Shown: piece after piece, positions 8,872 to 18,113 of the stretch
How positions within the stretch are numbered: the first letter of the stretch is position 1
Layout: each line of letters starts with the position of its first letter
Assembly: GCA_903837785.1 (NCBI GenBank)
Contig: CAILVY010000051.1
Span: 48,166 to 112,165, forward strand
Origin: Candidatus Hydrogenedentota bacterium
GTDB lineage: Bacteria > Hydrogenedentota > Hydrogenedentia > Hydrogenedentales > CAILVY01
Length of the DNA stretch: 64,000 nucleotides
Direction: 5' to 3'
Program-made: the position numbers and the translations under genes
The notes under the pieces: model-generated
Database searches by the model: none
What the model saw: the letters and a program-made list of their open reading frames with translations, nothing else
What the model was told of the DNA's origin: nothing

Positions 8872-9648
8872 GTGTTATTGGTTGTTGATGTAGGCAATTC
8901 CCACATGGTGCTGGGCTTGTACCGGGACGACGAACTGTTGGGCCCGTGGCGGGTCGTCACGTCCAACTACCGCACCGGGGATGAGCTGTTCATTCTGTTG
9001 TCCATGCTGTTCCAGGGCATCGGCGTGGACCGGCACGAGATCAGCGGTTGCTGCGTCTCGAGCGTCGTGCCGCAGACCAACCTCGCCCTGCAGGAAGTGA
9101 GCACGCGCGCCTTTCATGTGCCCCCGCTGATGGTCGGACCCGGCGTGAAGACCGGGCTCGTCCTGCAGGTGGACAACCCCAAAGAGGTGGGTGCCGACCG
9201 CATCGTGAACGCCGTGGCGGCCATCGAAGAATACAAGGGACCGCTGATCATCATCGATTTTGGCACCGCAACGACCTTTGACGCGGTCACCGCCAGGGCC
9301 GAGTGGCAGGGCGGCGTGATTGTGCCGGGCGTGCAGCTTTCCGTGGACGCGCTTTCCGAGCATTGCGCCAAGCTGCCCCGCGTCGACATCCAGAAACCCT
9401 CCGCCGTGATCGGGCGCGACACCGTCTCGAACATCCGCTCCGGCATCACGTATGGTTACGCGGACCTCGTCGACGGGCTCGTGCGCCGCATGGCCCGAGA
9501 AATGGACGCGGAGCCCACGGTCGTCGCGACGGGCGGGCTGGCCAAGGTGATCGCGGAAGTGGCGGAAACCATTGATGTGGTGGACCCCTTGCTGACGCTC
9601 AAGGGGCTCAAGGCCGTGTACAAGAAGAACGTGAAAACCGCCCCATGA
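8872..9648 (+). CDS. coaX: Type III pantothenate kinase
   Basis: 258 residues, starting at a GTG with GGAG about ten bases upstream. It phosphorylates pantothenate, the first step of CoA synthesis; this class needs a monovalent cation and is not inhibited by CoA. Motifs: LVVDVGNSHMVLGLY (N-terminal phosphate-binding, Asp6), PKEVGADRIVNAVAA, the IIDFGTATTFD loop and VPGVQLSVDAL. It follows birA by 86 bases, the widely seen birA-coaX pairing. The next gene, lptC, overlaps its stop by four bases. Confidence 0.95.
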   Translation: MLLVVDVGNSHMVLGLYRDDELLGPWRVVTSNYRTGDELFILLSMLFQGIGVDRHEISGCCVSSVVPQTNLALQEVSTRAFHVPPLMVGPGVKTGLVLQVDNPKEVGADRIVNAVAAIEEYKGPLIIIDFGTATTFDAVTARAEWQGGVIVPGVQLSVDALSEHCAKLPRVDIQKPSAVIGRDTVSNIRSGITYGYADLVDGLVRRMAREMDAEPTVVATGGLAKVIAEVAETIDVVDPLLTLKGLKAVYKKNVKTAP

Positions 9649-10232
9649 GACGCCGCTTGCTGAGCGTGCTGCTCGGCCTGGCGCTGGCCGGCTGCACGCA
9701 ACCACAGGCGCCCTCCACCCCTGAACTTCCTTCGGCCTCCGAAGAAGGCGAGGCCAATACGGCCGTGATCGACGATATCCACCTGTATCTGCACGACACG
9801 CGCCCCACGGGCGGCCAGGCCCTGAAGCCGACCCTCCATCTCCAGGCAAAGCAGGGCACCCAGGTCAATGAAAGCACGTGGTCCTTCAACAATGCCTACG
9901 CGATCATCTACGACAAGAGCCGAAACGACGAGGAGCAGGGGAAACTGATCGAGATTTGGGCGCAGGAAGGGCGCTTCGAAGAGGGGAAGAGCGCCTATTT
10001 GAAGGGCAGTGTCAAGGCGGTCCTGGGGGACATGACGATTGAACTGTCGGATATCGAGTGGCAGAATCCGGACAAGGACAAGCCCGGCGAAGCGCGGAGC
10101 GACAGTCCGGTGAAATTGAGCAGCCCGCAAATGCAGCTTCAGGCAAACAGCCTTCGCATTTACCCAGACAACAAGGAATTCGAACTCGTGGGAGTGACCG
10201 GTTCGGTCGACTTCGGGAGGCAAGAGCAATGA
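9645..10232 (+). CDS. lptC: LptC-like LPS-export periplasmic lipoprotein
   Basis: 195 residues. The N-terminus is a lipoprotein signal ending LAGC, with Cys17 as the likely lipidated residue. The mature part is beta-rich, with the pattern of the LptC/OstA beta-jellyroll (short strands such as LHLQAKQGTQ, IEIWAQEGRF, AYLKGSVKAVLGDMTIELSD). LptC proteins carry LPS from the LptB-F-G transporter to LptA. The call rests largely on its place directly before lptA and lptB, with ATGA overlaps on both sides; sequence similarity alone would be weaker. LptF and LptG are not in the window. Confidence 0.68.
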   Translation: MRRRLLSVLLGLALAGCTQPQAPSTPELPSASEEGEANTAVIDDIHLYLHDTRPTGGQALKPTLHLQAKQGTQVNESTWSFNNAYAIIYDKSRNDEEQGKLIEIWAQEGRFEEGKSAYLKGSVKAVLGDMTIELSDIEWQNPDKDKPGEARSDSPVKLSSPQMQLQANSLRIYPDNKEFELVGVTGSVDFGRQEQ

Positions 10233-11110
10233 GACAGTTTCTGTTGGCCGTGTGTGTCATCGCAGGCGCGGCGGCGGCGCAGGAACCCGGCGGCGACATG
10301 GGGGGATATACCTCCATGCAGATTGACGCCGGCCGTTTCAAGGGCACGTTTGGCAAGGGCATGGCGATCAAGGAAATGACCGATGGCGTCCGGATCACCC
10401 TGACGTCCAAGGACCCGGGCATGACGCCGCTGCCGATTCGGGCCTACACGATGAAGTTCGACTATGCGGAAGGCGCCACGAAGCCGTCGAAGATTATCAT
10501 GGAAGGCAATGTGGAAGTGCAGCACGCCATGGGCACCATCACGTCGGAAAAGGCGGAGTGGGATTTCGGAACCGGCATGCTGATCTTCAGCGGGAGCCCC
10601 CTGATCAACAGCGACAAAGTGAAGAACCTGCGCGGCAGCGAGATCATCTTCAACTTCAAGACCAACGAGTTCGAAGTGAAGAACATGAGCGTGGCTGAGG
10701 CGAATTTCGAGGGCTTCGGCGGCGCCGCGGGCGGCGGCGGCGACGGCGCGGCCCTGACGGAATCGGCCGTCGGCGATTGGGCCGCTTTCCTCAAGGCCCT
10801 GCAGACCCAGGCCGCCGCCGAGGCCGCTTCGCCCGGAAAGCAACTGGTCGGACTGCTGGACAAGGGGGCGCGGGCCGCGCTGATGAACACGCCTGCGGCC
10901 GACCTCGCCGCCAAGAAGGGCGATGTGGCGAAGATGCTGAACAAGGTGCTCAGGAGCGCAAAACTGTACAATGAAGCGGCCTGGAAAGGCGTCGAAATCG
11001 GCGAAGAAGCCAAGGCCCTGCTCGCCAAAGGCGCCTTGCAGGGCGGCGAGCAGACGAAACTGAACCTGCTCCTGCTCCAGGCGGCGTATCCCGAGTACAT
11101 GAAGAAATAA
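10229..11110 (+). CDS. lptA: LptA/OstA-like periplasmic protein with long C-terminal extension
   Basis: 293 residues from the ATG at 10229, coupled to lptC by an ATGA overlap. A signal peptide (1-17, ending AAAAQ) precedes an OstA-type beta-jellyroll of about 150 residues, including the repeated pattern IIMEGNVEVQHAMGTITSEKAEWDF. LptA bridges the periplasm for LPS. After a Gly-rich linker (about residues 170-177, [10 protein letters not shown]) there is a further helical domain of roughly 115 residues that ordinary LptA proteins lack; its role is unknown. Identity is supported by the direct neighbour lptB. Confidence 0.7.
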   Translation: MRQFLLAVCVIAGAAAAQEPGGDMGGYTSMQIDAGRFKGTFGKGMAIKEMTDGVRITLTSKDPGMTPLPIRAYTMKFDYAEGATKPSKIIMEGNVEVQHAMGTITSEKAEWDFGTGMLIFSGSPLINSDKVKNLRGSEIIFNFKTNEFEVKNMSVAEANFEGFGGAAGGGGDGAALTESAVGDWAAFLKALQTQAAAEAASPGKQLVGLLDKGARAALMNTPAADLAAKKGDVAKMLNKVLRSAKLYNEAAWKGVEIGEEAKALLAKGALQGGEQTKLNLLLLQAAYPEYMKK

Positions 11111-11130
11111 CACCGGTAAGGAGCTGTATC

Positions 11131-11895
11131 GTGGCGGAGAACAACACCACCTTGTTGCGCACGGAAGGGCTCGTGAAGTCATTCAAGAAGCGCATGGTGG
11201 TCCGCAACGTGTCCATCGAACTGCATCCCGGCGAAGTCGTCGGCCTCCTGGGACCCAACGGCGCCGGCAAGACCACCACGTTCAGCATGGTGGTCGGCCT
11301 GTTGCGCCCCGATGCCGGGCAAATCTTCTTCCTGGACAAGGACGTGACGAAACTGCCGATGTTCAAGCGGGCGCGGGCGGGCATGGCGTACCTCTCCCAG
11401 GAACCCTCCGTCTTCCGGCAAATGACCGTGCGCCAGAACCTGATGGCGATCCTGCAGTATCAATCGCTCAGCGCCGCGGAACGGAATCGCCGCGCCGACC
11501 TGCTGCTCGAGGAACTGAATATCGCCCATCTGGCGGACAGCCTGGCCTACACGCTCTCCGGCGGCGAGCGGCGCCGAACCGAGATTGCGCGCGCACTCGT
11601 CACGGACCCGAAGGTTTTCCTGCTGGACGAACCCTTCGCGGGCATTGACCCCATCGCGGTCGCTGACTTGCAGGAAACCGTCGCCGCCCTGAAGAACAAG
11701 GGCATCGGCGTGCTCATCACGGATCACAATGTCCGAGACACCCTCGAGATCACCGACCGCGCCTACATTATCAGCGAGGGCAGCGTGATTGTGTCCGGCA
11801 CGCCCCGAGACATCGCCGACAACCCGCTCGCCCGCAAGATCTACCTCGGCGAGAAGTTCCGCATGGACTTCGAGGAAGAAGAGGCGGGACTCTAG
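11131..11895 (+). CDS. lptB: LPS export ABC transporter ATP-binding protein
   Basis: 254 residues, GTG start with TAAGGAG seven bases upstream. LptB powers extraction of LPS from the inner membrane together with LptF and LptG. Motifs: Walker A GPNGAGKTT near residue 38-46, Q-loop YLSQEPSVFR, ABC signature LSGGERRR, Walker B VFLLDEPFAGID, and the switch His in ITDHNVRDTL. The VREPSVFR-like Q-loop and the C-terminal IYLGEKFRMD are typical of LptB rather than other ABC ATPases. It is the last of the three lpt genes. Confidence 0.95.
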   Translation: MAENNTTLLRTEGLVKSFKKRMVVRNVSIELHPGEVVGLLGPNGAGKTTTFSMVVGLLRPDAGQIFFLDKDVTKLPMFKRARAGMAYLSQEPSVFRQMTVRQNLMAILQYQSLSAAERNRRADLLLEELNIAHLADSLAYTLSGGERRRTEIARALVTDPKVFLLDEPFAGIDPIAVADLQETVAALKNKGIGVLITDHNVRDTLEITDRAYIISEGSVIVSGTPRDIADNPLARKIYLGEKFRMDFEEEEAGL

Positions 11896-11902
11896 GCGGA
11901 CG

Positions 11903-12670
11903 ATGGGGCCGCTCGAAACCCAGTGGTTTCCTCTACTCACCGGCGCGGGCCTCGTGCTGGCCGCTCTTGTGTTCTTCGCGTTGTTCTTCGTGAGCGCGCC
12001 CTACGGCCGCCATGCGCGGCCGGGATGGGGGCCCAGCCTCAACAGCCGGCTCGCGTGGATGCTGATGGAATTCCCCTCGCCCGCCGTCTTCCTCGCGTGC
12101 TTTCTCTGGGGGCACGGAGCGCAGGGCGGATGCGTCTGGGCGCTCGTGCTGCTCTGGCTCATCCACTACACGCACCGCGCCTTCATCTTTCCCCTGCGCC
12201 TGCACGAACACGCACGGCGCACCCCGCTGCTCATCGTCCTCTTCGCCATCCTCTTCAACGTCTTCAATGGCTACTTGAACGGACGCTATCTCGGGCTGCA
12301 TGCCGCAGACTATGGCCCGGCCTGGATCGCGGGGCCGCGATTCCTGCTCGGGGCGCTCGGATTCGCCGCGGGCTTCGCAATCAACCTGCACGCGGACCAG
12401 GTCCTGATCGCGCTGAGGCGTCCCGGAGAAACGGCCTACAAGATTCCCCGGGGCGGCTTCTACCGCTGGGTCTCCTGTCCGAACTACCTCGGCGAACTGA
12501 TTGAATGGAGCGGCTGGGCCCTCGCGACCTGGTCCCTACCCGGGCTCAGCTTCGCCCTCTGGACCGCCGCCAACCTGATTCCCCGCGCCCGCGCCCACCA
12601 CGCCTGGTACCGGCGCCAGTTCCCCGACTACCCTCCCGGGCGCACCGCCATCCTGCCTTTCCTCTTCTGA
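11903..12670 (+). CDS. Steroid 5-alpha-reductase family membrane protein
   Basis: 255 residues with about six membrane segments. The last third closely follows the steroid 5-alpha-reductase family (SRD5A): INLHADQVLIALRRPGE, YKIPRGGFYRWVSCPNYLGE, IEWSGWALATWSLPGLSFA, ARAHHAWYRRQFPDYPPGR and the terminal ILPFLF. These are the NADPH-binding and catalytic segments of the family, which reduces a conjugated carbon-carbon double bond. The bacterial substrate is unknown; a sterol, polyprenyl or enone lipid is possible. The gene begins 7 bases after lptB and is probably co-transcribed. Only the family is claimed, not steroid metabolism. Confidence 0.88.
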   Translation: MGPLETQWFPLLTGAGLVLAALVFFALFFVSAPYGRHARPGWGPSLNSRLAWMLMEFPSPAVFLACFLWGHGAQGGCVWALVLLWLIHYTHRAFIFPLRLHEHARRTPLLIVLFAILFNVFNGYLNGRYLGLHAADYGPAWIAGPRFLLGALGFAAGFAINLHADQVLIALRRPGETAYKIPRGGFYRWVSCPNYLGELIEWSGWALATWSLPGLSFALWTAANLIPRARAHHAWYRRQFPDYPPGRTAILPFLF

Positions 12671-12750
12671 AACGCTGGGTCGGCAGACGCCTCGGATTCC
12701 GAACATGCTCAAAGTGCGAATTTCGCAACACCCCGTCCCTGGTGTAAACT

Positions 12751-12778
12751 TTGTTTCCCGGCGAATATCTGCTATACT
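12751..12778 (+). promoter_or_regulatory. Promoter upstream of the ECF sigma factor
   Basis: TTGTTT (12751-12756), a 16-base spacer and TATACT (12773-12778) give a credible housekeeping promoter in the 199-base gap. A second element, GGAACC at 12798-12803, resembles the -35 of ECF-dependent promoters, but no matching -10 was found, so autoregulation is only a possibility. Confidence 0.5.
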
Positions 12779-12869
12779 CGGCTGTAATGAAATCCGTGGA
12801 ACCTTTTATGGTGTACATGGATTGAAAGCGGTGTATAACCGCAGAATGCGAAGGGGATAGCGTTAGGTT

Positions 12870-13541
12870 ATGCCAGAGTTACGGGAGAATGTCGTACCGC
12901 TTCAGGCGGAGCCTCGTTTCCGGGTCATCAGCCCGGAAGGCTTGCCGCTGCGTGAGCGGAGCGATGAGCAGTTGATGCTGGCCCATGGCCGGGGCGATGA
13001 GGCGTCGTTCGCCGAACTCGTGCGCCGGCACCAGAAGGGCGTGTTGAACTACATGTTCCGCATGGTGCACAACCGGCATGTGGCGGAAGAGCTTGCCCAG
13101 GAAGTGTTTGTCGCGCTGGTGAAGAACGGCGTCCGCTATCAGCCGACGGCGAAATTCACGACGTACATGTATACGATCGCCTCGAACATCGTGTCGAAGG
13201 AATGGTCCCGCCAGAAGCGGCGCCCAAAGCTCTTCAGTCTGGGCACCTGGTTCGGCCGGGAGGACGAAGAGGAATACGACGCGCTCGAGCACACCAGCGA
13301 CGAGAGCGCGGACATCGTGGAAGCGTTCCAGCGCGGCGAGATCTCGGAAGCCGTGAATACGGCCTTGAATCACCTGCCCGAACATCAACGCGAGGCGTTT
13401 GTTCTGCGGCGTTTCCAGGATTTGTCCTACGAGGAAATCGCGGAGGTTCTGGATGTGCCGGTGGGCACGGTGAAGTCCCGGGTGGTGCGTGCGGAACGCG
13501 GGCTGCGTCCGCACCTGGAGCGATTCCGGGACTACGTGTAA
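12870..13541 (+). CDS. ECF-family RNA polymerase sigma factor
   Basis: 223 residues. Region 2 is seen at about residues 45-110 (SFAELVRRHQ, NYMFRMVHNRHVAEELAQEVFVAL, then TYMYTIASN), and region 4 at about 165-215 (LPEHQREAFVLRRFQDLSY, EEIAEVLDVPVGTVKSRVVRA), separated by a charged linker. Such factors direct RNA polymerase to an envelope- or stress-type regulon. An unusual Arg/Glu-rich N-terminal stretch of about 35 residues precedes region 2. The gene is followed 10 bases later by its probable zinc-binding anti-sigma factor. Confidence 0.93.
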   Translation: MPELRENVVPLQAEPRFRVISPEGLPLRERSDEQLMLAHGRGDEASFAELVRRHQKGVLNYMFRMVHNRHVAEELAQEVFVALVKNGVRYQPTAKFTTYMYTIASNIVSKEWSRQKRRPKLFSLGTWFGREDEEEYDALEHTSDESADIVEAFQRGEISEAVNTALNHLPEHQREAFVLRRFQDLSYEEIAEVLDVPVGTVKSRVVRAERGLRPHLERFRDYV

Positions 13542-13551
13542 GGACTTGGGT

Positions 13552-14229
13552 ATGGGCCTGGATCAGAAAATTCGGCGCCATCCGACCCGCCAGCAGTTGG
13601 TTATCTATGCGGAGTCGATGGTGGACCGCCGCGCCGCGGTGTCGGCCGTCATGGCCGCGCATTTGGCGTCGTGCCCGGCCTGTGCCGCCGAGGTGCGCTC
13701 GATCCGCGCCTCCCTCGAATTTGCCGCGCGAGCGGACGCCCTCGAACCCTCGAACGACCTTACCGCGCAAATCCTGATGAAGGCGCGGCACGCCCGCGAG
13801 GCGCACGCGCCCCGGCCCCGTTCGGCCTTCTGGCTGGCCTGCCGCGGGGCGGTGTTCGCCACGGGGATGGCCGCGGTGGCCGCGGTGGTCTTCGGCGTGG
13901 CGCTGGGCACGCCCGAGCCCACGCCGCAAGTCGAGACCGCGCTGCATCAGGTTTCCGAGGTGATCCCGTCGCCCGAAGTCATTCGCAAGGCGGCCGCGGA
14001 AGTAAAAGCGCTGGCCCCGGCGGTGCGCACCGCGGCGACGACGAAGCCGAGAAGCCCGCGGGAGCAGGAGCACCTTCGCGCGGTGAATGCGATGGACGCG
14101 GACATAGCCGCGGCACAGGCGGCGCTCCAGCGCAATCCGGGCTGCATCCGCGCGAGCCGCATTGTCAACGCCAACATCCAGCGCCAGGCCGAAACGCTCC
14201 GGCACCTCTATCTCGAACGCACCCTCTAG
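13552..14229 (+). CDS. Anti-sigma factor with zinc-binding ZAS motif, single-pass membrane protein
   Basis: 225 residues from the ATG at 13552 (TAAGGA upstream). The N-terminal 70 residues contain the ZAS-type motif HLASCPAC, that is His-x3-Cys-x2-Cys, which binds zinc and holds ECF sigma factors. A transmembrane helix follows at about residues 95-118 (FATGMAAVAAVVFGVALG), then a periplasmic Ala-rich helical domain of about 100 residues with many Glu/Arg. Its position right after the sigma gene makes it the likely partner. The periplasmic part is presumably the sensor. No protease genes of the RseP type are nearby. Confidence 0.85.
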   Translation: MGLDQKIRRHPTRQQLVIYAESMVDRRAAVSAVMAAHLASCPACAAEVRSIRASLEFAARADALEPSNDLTAQILMKARHAREAHAPRPRSAFWLACRGAVFATGMAAVAAVVFGVALGTPEPTPQVETALHQVSEVIPSPEVIRKAAAEVKALAPAVRTAATTKPRSPREQEHLRAVNAMDADIAAAQAALQRNPGCIRASRIVNANIQRQAETLRHLYLERTL

Positions 14230-14262
14230 CGGCCTGACGCGGCCCCGCCGGCCCCGGCGGAT

Positions 14263-14291
14263 TTAAAGCACCGGCTCGAATCTGCTATAGT
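14263..14291 (+). promoter_or_regulatory. Promoter upstream of greA
   Basis: TATAGT at 14286-14291 with TTAAAG at 14263-14268, spacer 17. A GC-rich stem (14245-14260) just upstream may end the anti-sigma transcript. Confidence 0.45.
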
Positions 14292-14316
14292 ACCCGCCAC
14301 ATGAACGATTCTCCGA

Positions 14317-14335
14317 GCGCGCCGCATGGGCGCGC
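14317..14335 (+). promoter_or_regulatory. Hairpin in the greA leader
   Basis: GCGCGCC (14317-14323) pairs with GGCGCGC (14329-14335) around a GCATG loop, followed by CTCTTGTGTG. It lies between the predicted start site and the greA ATG. A role in attenuating greA is speculative. Confidence 0.35.
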
Positions 14336-14370
14336 CTCTTGTGTGTCTGAGAAACCCTTGGGATTGCCGC

Positions 14371-14838
14371 ATGAAAAAACTGTATGTCTCCCAGGAGGGC
14401 CTGGCCAAGATGAAGGCCGACCTGGAGATGTTGAACAAGCGCCGCCTGGTGGTGGCCAAGGCCATCGAGCATGCCCGTTCGCTCGGCGATCTGAGCGAGA
14501 ACGCGGAATATCACTCGGCCAAGGAAGAACAGGCCATGGTGCACGCGCGCATCAAGGATCTGGAAGACAAGATCACCCGCGCGGTCATTCTCGACGACAC
14601 GGACATCGACGCGAGCAAGGCCTATGTCGGGGCGACAGTCCGGGTGAAGAACCAGAAGACGAACAAGGAGTTGACGTACATGCTGGTCAGCCCCGTCGAG
14701 GCGGACATGCCCAGCGGGAAGATTAGTGTGCAGTCGCCAGTGGGCAAGGCGCTCCTGGGGAAGTCCGTGGGCGAGGTGGCGGTGGCCACGGTGCCCGCCG
14801 GGGAATTGTTACTGGAAGTACTCGAGATTACGCGGTGA
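14371..14838 (+). CDS. greA: Transcription elongation factor GreA
   Basis: 155 residues, close to the usual 158. It rescues backtracked RNA polymerase by stimulating transcript cleavage. The N-terminal coiled coil carries the catalytic tip [16 protein letters not shown], including the acidic pair at the tip, and the C-terminal half shows the FKBP-like fold with [11 protein letters not shown] near the end. The ATG at 14371 fits family length; in-frame ATGs upstream would add unrelated sequence. carB starts 31 bases downstream and is probably co-transcribed. Confidence 0.97.
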   Translation: MKKLYVSQEGLAKMKADLEMLNKRRLVVAKAIEHARSLGDLSENAEYHSAKEEQAMVHARIKDLEDKITRAVILDDTDIDASKAYVGATVRVKNQKTNKELTYMLVSPVEADMPSGKISVQSPVGKALLGKSVGEVAVATVPAGELLLEVLEITR

Positions 14839-14869
14839 TTGCAGCGCGGTCCGGGAGTGGGAAACGCTC

Positions 14870-17800
14870 ATGCCGAAACGAACAGACATCAAGAAGATCC
14901 TCCTGATCGGGTCCGGGCCCATCGTCATTGGACAGGCCTGCGAATTCGACTACTCGGGCACGCAGGCCTGCAAGGCCTTGCGCGAAGAGGGCTACGAGGT
15001 CGTGCTGGTGAACAGCAACCCGGCCACGATCATGACCGACCCCGATACGGCCGAGCGGGTTTATATCGAGCCGCTCACCGTCGAGTTTCTTGAGCGCATC
15101 ATCGCGCGCGAACGCCCGCAGGCGCTTCTGCCGACTGTCGGCGGACAGACCGGCCTCAACCTGGCCGTGGCGCTCGCGGAAGCGGGCATCCTCGACAAGT
15201 ACGGCGTGGAATTGATCGGCGCCAAACTGGACGCGATCAAGATGGCGGAAGACCGCGGCCTCTTCAAGCAGGCCATGATCCGCTGCGGCCTGGATGTGCC
15301 CAGGAGCCAGGTCGTCCACTCGATTGAAGAGGCGCGCGAATTCGGCGCGGAGATCAATTACGCCGCGGTGATCCGGCCCGCCTTCACGCTCGGCGGCACG
15401 GGCGCCGGCGTCTCGTTCAACATCGAGGAATATGTCAAGGCGGTCCAGCGCGGGATCGACGCGAGCCCGGTGAACGAAGTCCTCATCGAGGAATCCGTCA
15501 TCGGCTGGAAGGAATACGAACTCGAAGTGATGCGCGACCTGCGCGACAACGTGGTCATCATCTGCTCGATCGAAAACGTGGACCCCATGGGCATCCACAC
15601 CGGCGACAGCATCACCGTGGCCCCGGCCCAGACATTGACGGACAAAGAGTATCAGGTGATGCGTGACGCCTCCATCGCGATCATGCGCGAGATCGGCGTG
15701 GACACGGGCGGATCGAATGTCCAGTTCGCGACGCATCCCGAAACGGGCCGCATGGTGGCCATCGAAATGAATCCGCGCGTTTCGCGGAGTTCCGCGCTGG
15801 CCTCCAAGGCCACGGGATTCCCCATCGCGAAGATCGCGGCGAAACTGGCCGTGGGCTACACGCTCGACGAAATCCCCAATGACATCACGAAGGTCACCCC
15901 CGCCTCCTTCGAGCCAACCATCGACTACGTCGTCACGAAAATTCCGCGATGGGCCTTCGAGAAGTTCCCCGGGTCCGAGCCGTTCCTTACCGTGCAGATG
16001 AAGAGCGTGGGCGAGACGATGAGTATCGGCCGCACGTTCAAGGAATCGTTGCAGAAGGCCATCCGGGGACTCGAAATCGGCCGCCATGGCTTCGGCGGCG
16101 ACGGCAAGCACAAGCCGCTCACGGGCAGCGCGGATTCGCCGCAGGAGAAAGAGGCGCTGCTGAAGGCCATTCGCATGGCCAATCCGGATCGCGTGCTTCA
16201 GATGGCGCAGGCGCTGCGCCTCGGCGCGACGGAGCAGGAGATCTGCGAGGCCACCAAGATTGATCCCTGGTTCGTCCGGCAGATGCGCGACATTGTCGAG
16301 GAAGAACGCGCCCTGCGCTTGGCCGATCCCGAGGACGCCGCGGTCCTGCGCCGCGCGAAACAACTTGGATTCTCCGATCATCAGTTGGGCCTGCTCTGGG
16401 GGAAGACCGCGCTCGAAGTGCGCGCGCTCCGGAAGCGGCACGGCGTCGTGGCGCGCTACCGGCTCGTGGACACGTGCGCCTCGGAATTCGAGGCCTATAC
16501 GCCTTATTACTACTCCTCTTACGAAGACGAAGACGAGGTGAAGCCGGCGGCCAAGCCGCGCATCGTGATTTTGGGCGGCGGCCCCAACCGCATCGGCCAG
16601 GGCATCGAATTCGATTATTGCTGCGTGCACGCCGCGTTCGCGCTCAAAGAAGACGGCTTCGAGACCATCATGGTCAACTGCAATCCCGAAACGGTTTCGA
16701 CCGACTACGACACTTCCGACCGCCTCTTCTTCGAGCCGGTGACCTTCGAGGATGTCATGAACATCGTCGAGAACGTGAAGCCGGCCGGCGTCATTGTTCA
16801 GTTTGGCGGCCAGACCCCGCTCAACCTCGCCAAGCAGCTCGAAGCCGCGGGTGCGCCGATCATCGGCACCACCCCCGACAGCATCGACCGGGCGGAGGAC
16901 CGCAAGCGTTTCCGCGACGTGGTGGAGAAGCTGAACCTGCTGCAGCCCGCGAATGACACGGCCACCTCCTTCGCCGAAGCCTCGGAGATTGCGGAGAAGA
17001 TCGGCTATCCCGTCGTGGTGCGCCCCTCGTTCGTGCTGGGCGGCCGCGCCATGGAAATCGTCTACAGCCGCGAGGATCTCCAGCGCTACATGGAATTCGC
17101 CGTGGAAGCCTCGCCCGAACGCCCCATCCTCATCGACAAGTTCCTCGAGAACGCCATCGAGATGGACGTGGACGCGATTGCAGACGGTGAAACCATCGTC
17201 GTGGCCGGCATCATGCAGCACATCGAGGAAGCGGGCGTGCACTCCGGCGACAGCGCCTGCATTCTGCCGCCCTACGACCTGGATCCGGCGATCATCGAGC
17301 GGATCAAGGAACAGACCCGCGCGCTGGCCCGCGAACTCAACGTCGTGGGCTTGATGAACATCCAGTACGCCATCCGCGATCAAGACATCTATCTGCTGGA
17401 AGTCAATCCGCGCGCCTCGCGCACGATCCCCTTCGTGAGCAAAGCCATCGGCGTGCCGCTGGCCAAGCTGGCCTCCCGCGTCATGGCCGGCAAGAAACTG
17501 AAAGAACTGGGCTTCACGGAAGACCCGCATCCCAACTTCACGTCCGCCAAGGAAGTGGTCTTGCCCTTCCTCAAGTTCCCGGGCGTGGACATTCTGCTCG
17601 GGCCGGAAATGCGCAGCACGGGCGAGGTCATGGGCATTGATCGCAACATGGGCCTGGCCTTCGCCAAGAGTCAGGCCGCCGCCGGCAACAGCATGCCGGC
17701 CGAAGGCATGATTTTCATCAGCCTGAACGACCGCGACAAGGCCCACGTCGACTCGCTGGCAAAGGATCTTGCCGAACTGGGCTTCACGTTCATGGCGACA

Positions 17801-18109
17801 AAGGGAACGGCGGCCTTGTTGCGCAGCCAGGGAATCGCGGTGCAGGAAGTCTTCAAGGTCGGCGAAGGCCGTCCGAACATCGTGGACCGCATGATCAACG
17901 GCGAGGTCGACTGGATCATCAACACGCCACTCGGCATCCGTTCCAAGGCGGACGAGCGCGCGATCCGGCGCACCGCGCTCGAACGGGGCCTGCCCACGAT
18001 GACGACGCTGGCCGCCGCCAAGGCGGGCGTTCAGGCACTGCTGGCCATGCGCAACGGCGAACCCGAGATTCTCACGCTGCAGGAGCACCACGCGAGCCTG
18101 GGGAAGTAG
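14870..18109 (+). CDS. carB: Carbamoyl-phosphate synthase large subunit
   Basis: 1079 residues, as expected for a one-piece CarB. With CarA it makes carbamoyl phosphate from glutamine, bicarbonate and two ATP for pyrimidine and arginine synthesis. The first half starts [20 protein letters not shown] and contains EYELEVMRD and the ATP-grasp segment; the second half repeats this from about residue 565 ([20 protein letters not shown]). The C-terminal MGS-like allosteric domain covers about 935-1070. The ATG at 14870 is preceded by GGGAG. carA is not in the window. The stop lies 4 bases from the stop of the convergent GHL10 gene. Confidence 0.98.
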   Translation: MPKRTDIKKILLIGSGPIVIGQACEFDYSGTQACKALREEGYEVVLVNSNPATIMTDPDTAERVYIEPLTVEFLERIIARERPQALLPTVGGQTGLNLAVALAEAGILDKYGVELIGAKLDAIKMAEDRGLFKQAMIRCGLDVPRSQVVHSIEEAREFGAEINYAAVIRPAFTLGGTGAGVSFNIEEYVKAVQRGIDASPVNEVLIEESVIGWKEYELEVMRDLRDNVVIICSIENVDPMGIHTGDSITVAPAQTLTDKEYQVMRDASIAIMREIGVDTGGSNVQFATHPETGRMVAIEMNPRVSRSSALASKATGFPIAKIAAKLAVGYTLDEIPNDITKVTPASFEPTIDYVVTKIPRWAFEKFPGSEPFLTVQMKSVGETMSIGRTFKESLQKAIRGLEIGRHGFGGDGKHKPLTGSADSPQEKEALLKAIRMANPDRVLQMAQALRLGATEQEICEATKIDPWFVRQMRDIVEEERALRLADPEDAAVLRRAKQLGFSDHQLGLLWGKTALEVRALRKRHGVVARYRLVDTCASEFEAYTPYYYSSYEDEDEVKPAAKPRIVILGGGPNRIGQGIEFDYCCVHAAFALKEDGFETIMVNCNPETVSTDYDTSDRLFFEPVTFEDVMNIVENVKPAGVIVQFGGQTPLNLAKQLEAAGAPIIGTTPDSIDRAEDRKRFRDVVEKLNLLQPANDTATSFAEASEIAEKIGYPVVVRPSFVLGGRAMEIVYSREDLQRYMEFAVEASPERPILIDKFLENAIEMDVDAIADGETIVVAGIMQHIEEAGVHSGDSACILPPYDLDPAIIERIKEQTRALARELNVVGLMNIQYAIRDQDIYLLEVNPRASRTIPFVSKAIGVPLAKLASRVMAGKKLKELGFTEDPHPNFTSAKEVVLPFLKFPGVDILLGPEMRSTGEVMGIDRNMGLAFAKSQAAAGNSMPAEGMIFISLNDRDKAHVDSLAKDLAELGFTFMATKGTAALLRSQGIAVQEVFKVGEGRPNIVDRMINGEVDWIINTPLGIRSKADERAIRRTALERGLPTMTTLAAAKAGVQALLAMRNGEPEILTLQEHHASLGK

Positions 18110-18113
18110 TTCC

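Noticed and set aside
14828..18091. Very long open frame (1,087 codons) on the minus strand opposite carB
   Set aside because: It lies entirely over carB, has no recognisable domain, and is explained by the high GC content at third codon positions of the real gene.
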